Source: 1-14-0-10-45-29 sp041650255 (lineage in GTDB: Archaea > Micrarchaeota > Micrarchaeia > Anstonellales > Anstonellaceae). From it: a stretch of DNA of 64,000 nt. Positions 1 to 9,422 of this stretch are shown here, in pieces (the stretch's first letter is position 1; every line of letters begins with the position of its first letter). A program made the translations under genes and the position numbers. Location of the stretch: NCBI GenBank assembly GCA_041650255.1, contig JBAZLL010000004.1, positions 60,820 through 124,819 of the forward strand, read 5' to 3'. Below the pieces are notes generated by a model, which saw nothing but the letters and a program-made list of their open reading frames with translations, had not been told where the DNA came from and made no database searches.

Positions 1-1
1 C

Positions 2-2173
2 TTTGTTATGTTTGGGCAATGTGCCTTCAACAACAAAAAAACCGGCGATTTCTATTGGAAAAACGAGGCAATCGAGCACGACATAAATTATCTGCTCGCG
101 CTCGGATTAGATGAGAACGACCTCACTTTCAAGGAAGATGTATGGATGGGTGGAGGCAACTTCGGACCGTCAATGGAATATTTCTGCAAAGGCATAGAGC
201 TTGGCAACTGTGTCTTTATGCAATATGAAAACCTACCGGATGGAAAATCCCGCGAGCTTGAAACAAAAGTAATAGACATGGGCGCGGGTCTTGCACGGCT
301 TTGCTGGATAACTCACGGAAGCCCAACCTCTTACGAGCTTGTGTTTGGCGACGTGATAAAAAAGATGAAAGAGCACACGGGCGTCAGCGTGGACCAGACT
401 CTTTTGCAAGGGTATGCAAAACTTTCCGGAGTAATAGATGTAGAACAGGGGCACACATTGCATTCGGAGCAGGAAAGCATCGCCAGAAAACTGGGCGTAG
501 ATCAAAAAGAGCTCTTTGACTCATTGAATTCACTTTTTTGCCTTTATGCAACCGCCGATCACACATCCACTTTATTGCATACAATTACCGACGGACAACT
601 TCCATCAAACGCGGGCGGCGGATACAATTTGCGTTTAATTCTGCGCCGCGCGTTTGGATTTAATGAAGAGTTTGAATGGAATCTGGATTGGGCATCAATA
701 ATTGAGGCTCATGCAAAAAATCTTGAGCCCATCTTCCCGCACCTAAAAGAAGGCGTTGAAACAACGACAAATGTAATCGGCGAAGAGCTTGAAAAATACA
801 AAACGACTGCAAAGCGGGCGAAAGGCAAAGTCGCAACTCTTGTTCAGCGCGCATCAAGAGAACAGAGGCAAATCACCTCCGAAGAGCTCACTACACTATA
901 TGTAAGCGACGGCATTCCGCCCGAAATGGTCGCACAAGTTGCAAAAGAGCAAAAACTCAACATATCTATTCCGGAGGATTTCTATTCTAAATTGCGCCAG
1001 GCAGACGAAGGGGTAAAAGCCGCATCAACATTTGATGTACTCGGCTTGCCAAAAACGCACATGCTTTGCTATAATAATGAAATAAAATTTGATGGCAAAG
1101 TACTGGCAATAAAGGACGGCTGGATTGTTCTTGACCAAACCGCGTTCTATGCAGAATCCGGCGGGCAGGTGTCAGACGAAGGCACGCTAAACGGGCAAAA
1201 AGTTCTTGAAGTGAAAAAAGAGGCGGGCGTAATATTGCACAAAGTCGAACATTCAAACAAATTCATCGTTGGCGATTCGGCTTTTGGTGAAATACATATG
1301 GAACGCAGACGCCAGATAATGGCTCATCATACTGGTGCCCACATACTAAATGTTGCGGCTCGCGATGTGCTCGGAATGCATGTATGGCAATGCGGCTCGC
1401 ACAAAGACGAATTCAAAGCGCATCTTGACCTTACTCATTATCGGAGAATCACCGACAAACAGCTTGATGCAATTGAATTGCGGGCAAATGAAATAATCGG
1501 TGCCGATTTGCCCGTGCACAAAAAAATCTATCCCCGTGAAGAAGCGGAAGAAAAATTCGGATTTAGAATTTATCAGGGTGGTGCAGTTCCCGGTCTTGAA
1601 CTTCGCATAATTTCAATTGATGATATTGACCATCAGGCATGCGGCGGCACTCATCTTGACCGAACCGGGCAGGCGGGCTTTTTCAAAATAGTAAAGCGCG
1701 AATCTGTACAAGACGGCGTAGAGCGAATCACTTTCAAATGTTATCTGGCGGCTGTGAAATATGTGCAAGAGCGCGAGCAGATAATAACTCAATTGGCGGA
1801 AGGTCTCTGCGTGCCTGAAAAGCAGGTCGTTCCTTCAGTGCTAAAATTCTTTGAAGAATGGAAAGAGCGCGGCAAAGCGCTTGCAAAAATTGAGGAAAAG
1901 CTTGCGCTTTCACGCATAAAAGATGAGATTGAGTCCGCAAAGAAAGATGGGCGCAAGGATGTGGAGCTTCTGGGTCTGTCCTGGTCTTCAAAGCAGGTTG
2001 ATTTGGCGGCGAAAGAAATTTCGGATGCCGGGCTCGTAGCAGTTCTTTCAAATTCGGAAGGATTTATCGTTGTGTCCGTGCCGGACGGCTTGGGCGCGAA
2101 TGCGCTTGAGCTTCTAAAGCAAAAAGGCGCACACGGCGGCGGGGACGCGAAAATTGCAAGGGGCAAACTCTAA
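2..2173 (+). CDS. alaS: Alanyl-tRNA synthetase, 5' end outside window
   Basis: This enzyme attaches alanine to tRNA-Ala in the cytoplasm. The frame is open to the left edge, so the visible 723 residues lack the N-terminal part of the catalytic domain; the in-frame ATG at 8 is internal. The editing domain carries the zinc motif HHTGAH (HxxxH, near nt 1325-1342) and CGGTH (CxxxH, near nt 1640-1655). The C-terminal stretch ends with a GGGDAKIARG-type segment, as in the AlaRS C-Ala domain. Archaeal AlaRS is about 900 residues, so roughly 180 are missing. A tRNA-Ala gene lies at 19102-19173. The gene converges on the next one across an A-rich 139-nt spacer. Confidence 0.97.
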   Translation, partial: FVMFGQCAFNNKKTGDFYWKNEAIEHDINYLLALGLDENDLTFKEDVWMGGGNFGPSMEYFCKGIELGNCVFMQYENLPDGKSRELETKVIDMGAGLARLCWITHGSPTSYELVFGDVIKKMKEHTGVSVDQTLLQGYAKLSGVIDVEQGHTLHSEQESIARKLGVDQKELFDSLNSLFCLYATADHTSTLLHTITDGQLPSNAGGGYNLRLILRRAFGFNEEFEWNLDWASIIEAHAKNLEPIFPHLKEGVETTTNVIGEELEKYKTTAKRAKGKVATLVQRASREQRQITSEELTTLYVSDGIPPEMVAQVAKEQKLNISIPEDFYSKLRQADEGVKAASTFDVLGLPKTHMLCYNNEIKFDGKVLAIKDGWIVLDQTAFYAESGGQVSDEGTLNGQKVLEVKKEAGVILHKVEHSNKFIVGDSAFGEIHMERRRQIMAHHTGAHILNVAARDVLGMHVWQCGSHKDEFKAHLDLTHYRRITDKQLDAIELRANEIIGADLPVHKKIYPREEAEEKFGFRIYQGGAVPGLELRIISIDDIDHQACGGTHLDRTGQAGFFKIVKRESVQDGVERITFKCYLAAVKYVQEREQIITQLAEGLCVPEKQVVPSVLKFFEEWKERGKALAKIEEKLALSRIKDEIESAKKDGRKDVELLGLSWSSKQVDLAAKEISDAGLVAVLSNSEGFIVVSVPDGLGANALELLKQKGAHGGGDAKIARGKL

Positions 2174-2312
2174 GTTTGCCGTTTTTTTATTTAAAATTTT
2201 AAAAATTAATAAAATAGAAATTAACTCTAAATCTAAACTAAAAAATTAACAAAATAGAAATCGAACTAACTCAAAAATAAATAAAAAATAGAAATTAAAA
2301 ATAAAAAAGAAT

Positions 2313-3182
2313 TTATTCCTCTTTCTTTCTTCTTGCAATCGCAATGCCTGCAAGTCCGACAATTCCTGCAGTTGGCAAGCAACAGCAGCTCAAATTGCTT
2401 GAGTCGCTAACCGCCGAGTTTGCAGTCTTGGTCGTCTTTATCGTTGTCGCACTCACAACATCCGAACTTTCACATGTGTTTGAAAGCATATCACAAACTT
2501 TTCCTGTTCCACACGCAGGGTTGCTGTATTTGCATCCCTGTTTTGTGATACATACTCCGTCCGGGTTCGTTGAAGAATCACATTCCTGCATGCTTGTGCA
2601 GGTTATTTTTCCCTCGGATGGAATGTAAGCCGAACATCCTTTCTTTGCAACACAGTGTCCATCATCCTTTGTGTTTGATTCAACATAACTGCAATTGTAT
2701 CCTTTTTCACAAGGCGATGTTCCCCATCTGCATCCTTCTCTTACTTCACAGGATTTTCCATCCGATGAAGCTTTCTTTCCTTCCGGGCATCCACAAGCAG
2801 TCGGGTCGTCAACCAAACTCCCACTTGTGCATCTTTTTGGCTTTGTTGAGGAGCACTCTCCAGCTTGAAGTGTCTTTGAGCCGTCCACACATGTGGTTTT
2901 TACACATGCTCCGTCAACCTCGGCGTATCCAGCAAAATTCGCACACGCACATTTGGACATGCCCGTTTTCGAATCTTGCACTAATTTGTTAGCAACATCA
3001 TTTTGCAAGCTCAAGCCGGTTGCAGATGCCGAATCCGGCAAACATGCATACCCCGGCTGTGTTTGTGAGCACTGCCAATATCCGGTTCCGTCAGAGCATT
3101 TGTTTTCATATACTGCTGACCAACCAATTCCAATAACTGATGCCATAAGCACCATAGTCGCCAATATTATGCCTATCTTCAT
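2313..3182 (-). CDS. Cysteine-rich membrane-anchored surface protein
   Basis: I do not recognise a named family. The 289-residue protein has an N-terminal hydrophobic signal (about residues 3-22), a cysteine-rich exterior and a C-terminal membrane segment (about 262-283) ending in RRKKEE, so it is probably displayed outside the cell. Residues 25-95 form a module with KCSDGT, QCSQ, PGY.C, KCAC and NFAGY, shared with the protein at 10519-11124. Residues 96-240 hold EGF-like cysteine repeats of about 32 residues, with motifs such as GC..S.PC and DG.C. The start at 3182 is preceded by GGGATGTGA, and a TATA element lies at 3213-3223. Confidence 0.75.
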   Translation of the reverse strand: MKIGIILATMVLMASVIGIGWSAVYENKCSDGTGYWQCSQTQPGYACLPDSASATGLSLQNDVANKLVQDSKTGMSKCACANFAGYAEVDGACVKTTCVDGSKTLQAGECSSTKPKRCTSGSLVDDPTACGCPEGKKASSDGKSCEVREGCRWGTSPCEKGYNCSYVESNTKDDGHCVAKKGCSAYIPSEGKITCTSMQECDSSTNPDGVCITKQGCKYSNPACGTGKVCDMLSNTCESSDVVSATTIKTTKTANSAVSDSSNLSCCCLPTAGIVGLAGIAIARRKKEE

Positions 3183-3212
3183 GTCACATCCCTCGTTGTG
3201 TTAATCAAACAC

Positions 3213-3223
3213 TCTTATATAAA
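3213..3223 (-). promoter_or_regulatory. TATA promoter of the Cys-rich protein gene
   Basis: On the minus strand TTTATATAAG lies about 36 nt upstream of the ATG at 3182. This leaves a short leader that contains the GGGATGTGA ribosome-binding site. Confidence 0.55.
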
Positions 3224-3235
3224 CATTTCTCCTTT

Positions 3236-4594
3236 TTACAGCTTTCGGCTGAAATAATCTGACGCAATTTCACGCATTTTTACGTTTTTTAGCAAATAGT
3301 ATGCATCAAAATATTTTCTTTTTGCAAACGCCTTTTCAAACTGAGGCGGGATGCCGACTTTGTCCGCGTTTTTAATCGCATCCTCAATCGCCTGTTTTGC
3401 ATTTGTAAGCTTTCTTTTTTCTATTGCAACAATTCTCTCATGTTCAATATGCAAACTTAGTGCATTCTTGTGTTTTTTTGCGAACGCCTGCACATGTGCC
3501 TGCTCAAACACCTGCGGACCTTGCACGTGTTTTACCGCCGGAAGGTCTTTCTCCATAGTCTCTATAAGTATTGCAATCTGTTCCCCGTCCGAATAAAAGT
3601 AATGTCCGAAAGCGCGAAATTCTGCCTTTTGCAAATGCGCAAGTATAGCCTGCGTTGCCTTTTTCAATTGCGGCCAAAGTACGTCTTCCACAAGTGCGGG
3701 CGCAGGCATTAGTATAAGCAGTGTATGCGTCTTTCTCGCATCTATCATCTGTTTTAGCTTTTTGGCGGAATGCACTTCTTTTTCCCTGAAAAAATGAGCT
3801 TCGGATGGCTGTTTTAGAAAATCCCTTGCCTCTATAATAAAACGCGAGAGAGATGTCTTTGAAACCACTGCCGCAACATTTCTCTTTTTGTCTGTCGGGT
3901 CAATCACAACCATCGCGGCTTTTGCAAACATTTCCTTTGCCCTCTTCTCCCCATGAAAATTCTCAATGTCAATAACCGGCTCTTTGTATTTGGCGGCGGC
4001 AGACAAGAGCGCTTCAAACGAGCCATAATTGATTATCAGTATTTCGCACAAATATCCTGAAAATCCTTCAACCCGTGATTGCGCGCCATAAATTCCAATA
4101 TTTTTGCAAAACTGTTTTAGAAGCCTCACATCGTCGCGCATCTTCTCATTGAGCCGCTCGTTTGCCCATTGTGTATGCAGTTGCGAACGGTCAACAGCAG
4201 TCTTGATGCTTTCATTGTTTTCAATTTTTGAAGACGGGACAATATCCACTTTTATCTCATCCATATATACTTTCAAATATGGGTGTTGTGCATAATTCAA
4301 TTCAGTCTTGTATCCTTTCATGGCTTTTTTTGCCATTTCCACCCCGAGCTTTTTTACCTGCTCCGGTGTATATTTTTTTGAGAAAAGAAGAAACAAATCC
4401 AAATCCCGGTTGTTTTTCAGAGCCGTGCCTTTTGCAATGGACCCGCAAACAACAATTTCCACGTCCTTTGGCAATGTTTTCGCAAGTCTTTTTCTAATCT
4501 GGATTTCAGATTTTTTTATCATATCCAGCTCCTGTTTTGAGGGTCTGATTCTCTCTCTAACCCTCTCAAGCAGTTTATGCATCTTTTGTGCCAT
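3236..4594 (-). CDS. cca: CCA-adding tRNA nucleotidyltransferase, archaeal class I
   Basis: The enzyme builds or repairs the 3' CCA end of tRNAs from CTP and ATP without a template. The 452-residue length fits the archaeal class I family. The nucleotidyltransferase signature GSIAKGT is at residues 51-57, the metal-binding DLD at 64-66 and the third carboxylate at D117 (VDIVPS). The tRNA genes in this window do not encode CCA, so this enzyme is needed to complete them. A TATA-like GTTTAAAAG about 25 nt upstream of the ATG suggests a leaderless transcript. thpR lies upstream on the same strand after 98 nt, a pairing seen in other archaea. Confidence 0.95.
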   Translation of the reverse strand: MAQKMHKLLERVRERIRPSKQELDMIKKSEIQIRKRLAKTLPKDVEIVVCGSIAKGTALKNNRDLDLFLLFSKKYTPEQVKKLGVEMAKKAMKGYKTELNYAQHPYLKVYMDEIKVDIVPSSKIENNESIKTAVDRSQLHTQWANERLNEKMRDDVRLLKQFCKNIGIYGAQSRVEGFSGYLCEILIINYGSFEALLSAAAKYKEPVIDIENFHGEKRAKEMFAKAAMVVIDPTDKKRNVAAVVSKTSLSRFIIEARDFLKQPSEAHFFREKEVHSAKKLKQMIDARKTHTLLILMPAPALVEDVLWPQLKKATQAILAHLQKAEFRAFGHYFYSDGEQIAILIETMEKDLPAVKHVQGPQVFEQAHVQAFAKKHKNALSLHIEHERIVAIEKRKLTNAKQAIEDAIKNADKVGIPPQFEKAFAKRKYFDAYYLLKNVKMREIASDYFSRKL

Positions 4595-4692
4595 GCATCT
4601 GCTTTGTAGGAGTTTCTTTTAAACTTTCTTCTATGGTTAAAAAAATGCAAAAAAAAAACAGAATTTATTCTCTCCTCTCTTTAGCCTCAAAT

Positions 4693-5310
4693 TCAGACTT
4701 TCTCAAGCTTCCAGCTCTTTAGCACATTATACTCCATGCCCCCAAGCGTGTGCGAGCTTTGCACAAGGCAAATTGAATCCGCAACCCATTTTTGTTTGCA
4801 CCATTTTTTATCTGCAAACTCCCGTACAACGTCGTCTACATCTTGGGCAAATTTTGTCCTTTCAATGCTAATATGTGCCAAAAAAGGTTTGTCCGACTTA
4901 AAGCCCGCGCCTTCAAGCGCTTTATTCACTTCACGCGCGGCGCCAAAAAGCAAATTTGATTCCGCGCCTGCCCAAAGAACAGTTGCCTTTCTTGCATTTG
5001 GGAACGCCCCCACTCCTTTGCCAAAAACCTCAAATGCATAAATTTCCTTTACTGCATTATCAATAGCCTTTTTCGCGTCCTCAATTTTATGCACAGTTAC
5101 TTCGTCCCCTAAAAATTGCAATGTAATATGCATATTTTGCACATCGGTTTTTTTCCACCGGCTTTTAGGCGAGTAGTTAATGGCGCCATCCAAAATCCGC
5201 TTTTCATCCTTGATAAGCGGCTTTTGCAATTTTTTCTCAATCTCGTCTTGCAAAGCCAAAAGCTCGGTTTGCACTTGTTCTGGTGGAAATATCGCGAAAA
5301 ATGCTCTCAT
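4693..5310 (-). CDS. thpR: RNA 2',3'-cyclic phosphodiesterase (LigT/ThpR family)
   Basis: This 2H phosphoesterase hydrolyses 2',3'-cyclic phosphate RNA ends to 2'-phosphomonoesters and in some species shows weak RNA ligase activity. The 205-residue protein has both family motifs: HIT (H61-T63) and HIS (H146-S148). It precedes cca on the same strand, consistent with an RNA end or tRNA processing role. In a genome with many tRNA introns, cleavage of spliced introns leaves cyclic phosphates, so a link to splicing is possible but only inferred. The ATG at 5310 is 27 nt from a TATA element shared with the divergent gene at 5364. Confidence 0.93.
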   Translation of the reverse strand: MRAFFAIFPPEQVQTELLALQDEIEKKLQKPLIKDEKRILDGAINYSPKSRWKKTDVQNMHITLQFLGDEVTVHKIEDAKKAIDNAVKEIYAFEVFGKGVGAFPNARKATVLWAGAESNLLFGAAREVNKALEGAGFKSDKPFLAHISIERTKFAQDVDDVVREFADKKWCKQKWVADSICLVQSSHTLGGMEYNVLKSWKLEKV

Positions 5311-5330
5311 GAATCAATTGGGCGCATAAG

Positions 5331-5343
5331 AATATTTATAATC
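5331..5343. promoter_or_regulatory. Single symmetric TATA element for two divergent genes
   Basis: AATATTTATAAT lies in the 53-nt gap between thpR (start 5310, minus) and the secreted protein gene (start 5364, plus). Its centre is about 26-27 nt from both start codons. Read on either strand it is an acceptable archaeal TATA box, so both genes are probably transcribed leaderless from one element. Confidence 0.65.
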
Positions 5344-5363
5344 ATTGGAATTGAATTGGCATT

Positions 5364-6182
5364 ATGCGTTCTTCAATTTGTTTAATGTTTTTGACATTGT
5401 CAATATTTTCTGCTCTTGCGTGGGCAACTCCCCTGCAACTTTTGGAGCCTCAAGCCCAATTGCAAAGCGGCGGGCACGCATATTTTGGAACTGTCGGACC
5501 TGGGCAAACTTTTACTGTGCAAATAAATCCGATAGTGAACGACGAGCAGGGCAACTTTTTGGGAAGATGGGATTTTGCATATGCGACAAGCTTGCCACAG
5601 GGCTGGCAATCAAGAAAGAGCAAAATATATGACAATCCCCTTGTAGTTGAAGTAACAGTTCCCGCAGATTCTCCCGAAGGCGAATATTCTGTTTCATTTG
5701 AAGTGGTTGACGAGAAGGGGCAGGAAAATATCGGCGGCACAAACGACTTTACAATAACTGTACAAATACGCCATGATGTACTTGAGATGTCCGTGGACCC
5801 GCTTAGCGCATCTGTCGGCGCAGGTCAGCCGGCGCGTTTCAATATTCTTATGCACAACTCCGGCTCTGCAAAAGATGTTTTTTCTGTAAAAGCTCTCGGA
5901 GTAAAAGGCTGGGAATTTGAAAAGAAAGTGTATATGCCCCCTGGAACATCAAAAACATTTACTTATGAAGTGGTTGGAAATGAGGAGTCAAATTATGCAG
6001 TGAAATTTTATGCAGTATCCGACTCTTCCAAGCTTATCACCAGCTCGGCAGATGTTACTCTTGATGTAAGAACAAACCTTGCATCCGATTACAAAGCCAC
6101 AAGCAACGGCATCATGCTCTTTCCGATTCTTGAATTGCCGCTCTATTCTCTGGCAGGAGTAATCTCATTTATTTTCGGCTAA
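5364..6182 (+). CDS. Secreted or membrane-anchored Ig-like domain protein (NEW3/CARDB type)
   Basis: The 272-residue protein begins with a signal peptide (about 1-21) ending in an ALAWA-type cleavage region and ends with a hydrophobic segment (about 252-271). The body is beta-rich with two repeated immunoglobulin-like modules. Phrases such as FSVKALGVKGWEFEK and PPGTSKTFTYEV resemble NEW3/CARDB-type adhesion domains of archaeal surface proteins. No catalytic motif is visible. It is divergent from thpR and followed by elp3 after 33 nt. A cell-surface role is inferred from topology; the exact function is unknown. Confidence 0.7.
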   Translation: MRSSICLMFLTLSIFSALAWATPLQLLEPQAQLQSGGHAYFGTVGPGQTFTVQINPIVNDEQGNFLGRWDFAYATSLPQGWQSRKSKIYDNPLVVEVTVPADSPEGEYSVSFEVVDEKGQENIGGTNDFTITVQIRHDVLEMSVDPLSASVGAGQPARFNILMHNSGSAKDVFSVKALGVKGWEFEKKVYMPPGTSKTFTYEVVGNEESNYAVKFYAVSDSSKLITSSADVTLDVRTNLASDYKATSNGIMLFPILELPLYSLAGVISFIFG

Positions 6183-6215
6183 TTCTCATTCCAATATCTT
6201 TGGGAGTTTTTCAAA

Positions 6216-7883
6216 ATGCCAACTGAAGAAGAGAAGCTAAAAGAATTCTGCCAAGATGTTGCCAAACAAATACGTGCGCATCCAAACGCCGACATTGAAC
6301 GTCTGAAGATGGATTTGGCAAAAAAGCATAAAGTGAAACTGGTTAAGAGCGCAACCATTCTTTCTTATTTGTCTTCATCGCAAAAAACAAAACTTGTTCT
6401 TTCCCGTCTTCGCACCCGCCTCACCCGCACGGGCTCCGGAGTCAGCCCAATCGCGCTCATGCCAAAACCATTTCCCTGCCCCGGAAAGTGCACTTATTGC
6501 CCAACCGCATTGTGCGATGTACAAATCTCTTCAACCGCAGACAAATCCAAAAAAACAAGAAACAAAACCACCAAAGAAAAAAAAGAAATGTTTGCTCCAA
6601 AATCCTATACTGGTTTTGAGCCTGCGACAATGCGCGCGATACAAAACGAATACGATGCAAAAAGGCAAATCTTTACCCGTCTTGAACAGTATTGCGCGCT
6701 CGGTCAGCCAACCGACAAGTGCGAGCTCATAATAATGGGTGGCACATTCCTTTCCGTTCCTTCCAAATATGCGGATAATTTCATAAAAGAATGCTACGAT
6801 GCCCTAAACGGTTCAAGCTCAAAATCGCTTTTACTTGCGCAAAAAAAGAACGAAACCGCGATTCATCGCGCAATCGGGCTCACAATCGAAACTCGCCCCG
6901 ACTGGTGCACGCCTTTGCATATAGACAAAATGCTCTCATGGGGCGCTACCCGCGTAGAGCTCGGAGTGCAATCATTGGACGACAAAGTGCTTGAAAAAGT
7001 AAAGCGCGGGCACGGGCAAAAAGAAATAATTTCGGCAACCCGCGATTTGAAAAATTGCGCATTCAAAGTCTGCTATCATTTCATGCCTGGTCTTTACTCC
7101 GATGCAAAAAAAGACATTTCAATGCTCAAAAAACTTTTCAAAGATTCCGATTATTGCCCGGACATGCTCAAAATATATCCTTGCCTTGTGATGCCAAACA
7201 CCCAACTTTATGACGAATACAAATCCAAAAAATTTGTTCCAATAAGTGCGCAGGAAGCGGTTGAGCGAATAGTGCAGGCAACAAAATATTTTCCGCCTTG
7301 GGTTCGTGTAATGCGCATGCAAAGAGATATCCCCGCAAGCAAAATAGTCGCCGGGGTAAAAAACGGGAATTTGCACCAAATGGTATCCGCCGAGCTTGAG
7401 AGAAGGGGGCAAAAATGCAAATGCATACGATGCCGCGAAGTTTTCTCATCTGCTCGCCAGGGAAGAATTTCCGGTCCGCTTGAATTTGAATTAATAGAGC
7501 GAAGCTATGCCGCGTCTGGCGGAATTGAGTATTTTATTAGTTTTGAGGATGTCAAATCAGACGTGCTTGCCGGTTTTATCCGACTAAGATTTCCTTCCGG
7601 CTCCCACAGACCGGAGGTAACAAAATCGGTTGCCCTTATCCGAGAACTCCATGTATATGGGCAGGAGCTTGCAATCAATACTGACTGCAAAATACAAAAA
7701 AATTGTAGCAAACTAAGCGCTCAACACGCCGGTCTTGGAAAGAGGCTTCTAAAGCGGGCAGAGCAAATAGCATCCGATTCAGGCAAGAAAAAAATATGTA
7801 TAATCTCTGGGGTCGGAACACGGGAATATTATCGCAAACTGGGCTACTCTCTTGAAGGCCCGTACATGGCAAAAAGGTTATAA
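6216..7883 (+). CDS. elp3: Elp3 tRNA wobble-uridine carboxymethyltransferase
   Basis: Archaeal Elp3 uses acetyl-CoA and radical SAM chemistry to make the cm5U-type modification at wobble U34 of tRNAs. The 555-residue protein matches the family length. The radical SAM cluster motif CPGKCTYC gives C88, C92 and C95. A GNAT acetyltransferase domain occupies roughly residues 390-555, with HAGLGKRLL as its acetyl-CoA loop. A cysteine pair CKCIRC lies between the two domains (near residue 407). The ATG at 6216 gives the expected Elp3 N-terminus. Confidence 0.96.
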   Translation: MPTEEEKLKEFCQDVAKQIRAHPNADIERLKMDLAKKHKVKLVKSATILSYLSSSQKTKLVLSRLRTRLTRTGSGVSPIALMPKPFPCPGKCTYCPTALCDVQISSTADKSKKTRNKTTKEKKEMFAPKSYTGFEPATMRAIQNEYDAKRQIFTRLEQYCALGQPTDKCELIIMGGTFLSVPSKYADNFIKECYDALNGSSSKSLLLAQKKNETAIHRAIGLTIETRPDWCTPLHIDKMLSWGATRVELGVQSLDDKVLEKVKRGHGQKEIISATRDLKNCAFKVCYHFMPGLYSDAKKDISMLKKLFKDSDYCPDMLKIYPCLVMPNTQLYDEYKSKKFVPISAQEAVERIVQATKYFPPWVRVMRMQRDIPASKIVAGVKNGNLHQMVSAELERRGQKCKCIRCREVFSSARQGRISGPLEFELIERSYAASGGIEYFISFEDVKSDVLAGFIRLRFPSGSHRPEVTKSVALIRELHVYGQELAINTDCKIQKNCSKLSAQHAGLGKRLLKRAEQIASDSGKKKICIISGVGTREYYRKLGYSLEGPYMAKRL

Positions 7884-7931
7884 ATATCAAAATTCATTTA
7901 GTGTGTATTATTGTCATTTAGAGGAATTACT

Positions 7932-8441
7932 ATGCATAAGAGTATTCGATCCGAGACAGGATCACCAAAATCTGAAAAGATTCTCCCCTCCGGAAGAGTT
8001 GCCCACAGCATAGCGACTGCGCAATTGCTTGCGCATGATTTGAAGAATGATATCCAGTCATTGAACTTTTTCTCCATTGAAAATTCACCGGAAATCAAGA
8101 AGGCGCTCACATCAAAGGGGGTTGCCTATTTGCAGGCATACGCGCTATTTCACGAATCTGCATCAAATCTTTCAACTCTTGCATACCTCCAAGTGCAAAA
8201 ATCCAGAAGCGAATCAGATAATACTCTTATGCACTTTGCCAGCGGGATGGAATTTTACAAGCAGGCACTATCCAATTTCAAAGAGCTTTCAAAAATAGTC
8301 TCTCTTGTCAATTCAAACTCGGCAGACCTGGGCACCATCCTGCCGCTTTACGAGTTCCAAAATATTTATATGAGTGAAAACCTTGAGTTCTTTTCCGAAG
8401 TAAGGCAAAACCTCTCCGAACAAAAACCGAACAATATTTAA
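7932..8441 (+). CDS. Hypothetical helical protein
   Basis: I do not recognise this 169-residue protein. It is predicted soluble and mostly alpha-helical, with a Ser-rich N-terminus and no signal peptide, membrane segment or cysteine motif. The ATG at 7932 is chosen because GAGG lies 7 nt upstream; an in-frame TTG at 7911 is possible but has no such site. A TATA-like GGTTATAAATATC at about 7877-7889 precedes it. It lies between elp3 and a membrane-bound regulator, both on the same strand. Confidence 0.6.
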   Translation: MHKSIRSETGSPKSEKILPSGRVAHSIATAQLLAHDLKNDIQSLNFFSIENSPEIKKALTSKGVAYLQAYALFHESASNLSTLAYLQVQKSRSESDNTLMHFASGMEFYKQALSNFKELSKIVSLVNSNSADLGTILPLYEFQNIYMSENLEFFSEVRQNLSEQKPNNI

Positions 8442-8463
8442 GGCATCAATTCTAATCCATTTT

Positions 8464-9390
8464 ATGAATCAATCATTCAAGATATTGCTCATTACCTTAT
8501 TGTTAATCTCTCCGATTTTTTGCGCAAGCGAACAACAACCAGAGTCGTATTGTTTTCTTTCCCTTTCCTCAATGCATCTATATGGCGTAATTCTAAATTC
8601 ATCCGCCATTTTTGAGCTTGAAAACAATAATCATTCCCAGTCGTTTGGAAATTGCAATTATATTCAGCCAAATTTTAGTAATACTTCTCATTTTGCCCTT
8701 TGTTCAAATGAAAAATCGGTGCAAATTTTATTTGAAACCCACAACGAAAGCGAGATTAATTCTCATCTGGACTGGATATACTCAAAAAAACTCATACTTG
8801 CAAACCTGAGTCAATTTTCCGCCGCACAGATAAAAAATCTAAACAGCAGTGAATGCGTTTATCTTCCGATTTCTTATAATCCGGTTCCAATGCTTACCAC
8901 TACTCGTGTAATTCTACCCGAAGAGCGGGCGGATGCTACTGCGGCAGGCGGTTCTTATGAAACCGGGCTACAAAAAGCGGCGGCAGACAATTCATTGCAG
9001 GCTCCCAACGCTTTGGAGCCAACGCTTAGGACGAACTTGACTATTGAGGATTTTGTGGTTACTGCCGGCATGGCTTTTGTGGCGATTCTCTTTTTGGCTG
9101 TAATGGCATTTTATTTCCGCCCAAAAGCGCCCACTCAAACAAGCGTTGAGCATATCAGCCTGGGCGAAACTCAAGTTGAAATTTTAAATCAGCTTATTGA
9201 CGCAGACCGAATACCGACCGATATCGCTACTCGTGTCGGAAAAAGCAAATCCACAATAGTGGAGCATCTTGATTCCCTTTGCGAGCTCGGACTTGTGCAA
9301 AAAATCAGCTCTCCGGGAAAAAAGTTTGTCTTCTACACTCTTACTCCCCGCGGCAAAACACTTCTTTTGCAAAGCAGGCAGGCGGCATAA
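8464..9390 (+). CDS. Membrane-anchored winged-helix transcriptional regulator
   Basis: The 308-residue protein has a signal peptide or anchor (residues 1-21), an extracytoplasmic region (22-195), a membrane helix (about 197-218) and a cytoplasmic winged-helix DNA-binding domain (about 232-305; DIATRVGKSKSTIVEHLDSL is the helix-turn-helix, followed by a wing ending in LTPRGKTLL). This topology suggests a one-component sensor that responds to an outside signal while staying membrane bound. A TATA-like ATATTTAAGG 22-30 nt before the ATG points to a leaderless transcript. The target genes cannot be read from the sequence. Confidence 0.82.
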   Translation: MNQSFKILLITLLLISPIFCASEQQPESYCFLSLSSMHLYGVILNSSAIFELENNNHSQSFGNCNYIQPNFSNTSHFALCSNEKSVQILFETHNESEINSHLDWIYSKKLILANLSQFSAAQIKNLNSSECVYLPISYNPVPMLTTTRVILPEERADATAAGGSYETGLQKAAADNSLQAPNALEPTLRTNLTIEDFVVTAGMAFVAILFLAVMAFYFRPKAPTQTSVEHISLGETQVEILNQLIDADRIPTDIATRVGKSKSTIVEHLDSLCELGLVQKISSPGKKFVFYTLTPRGKTLLLQSRQAA

Positions 9391-9422
9391 ATATAAATCA
9401 AGCCATCCAATAAAATATCCTA

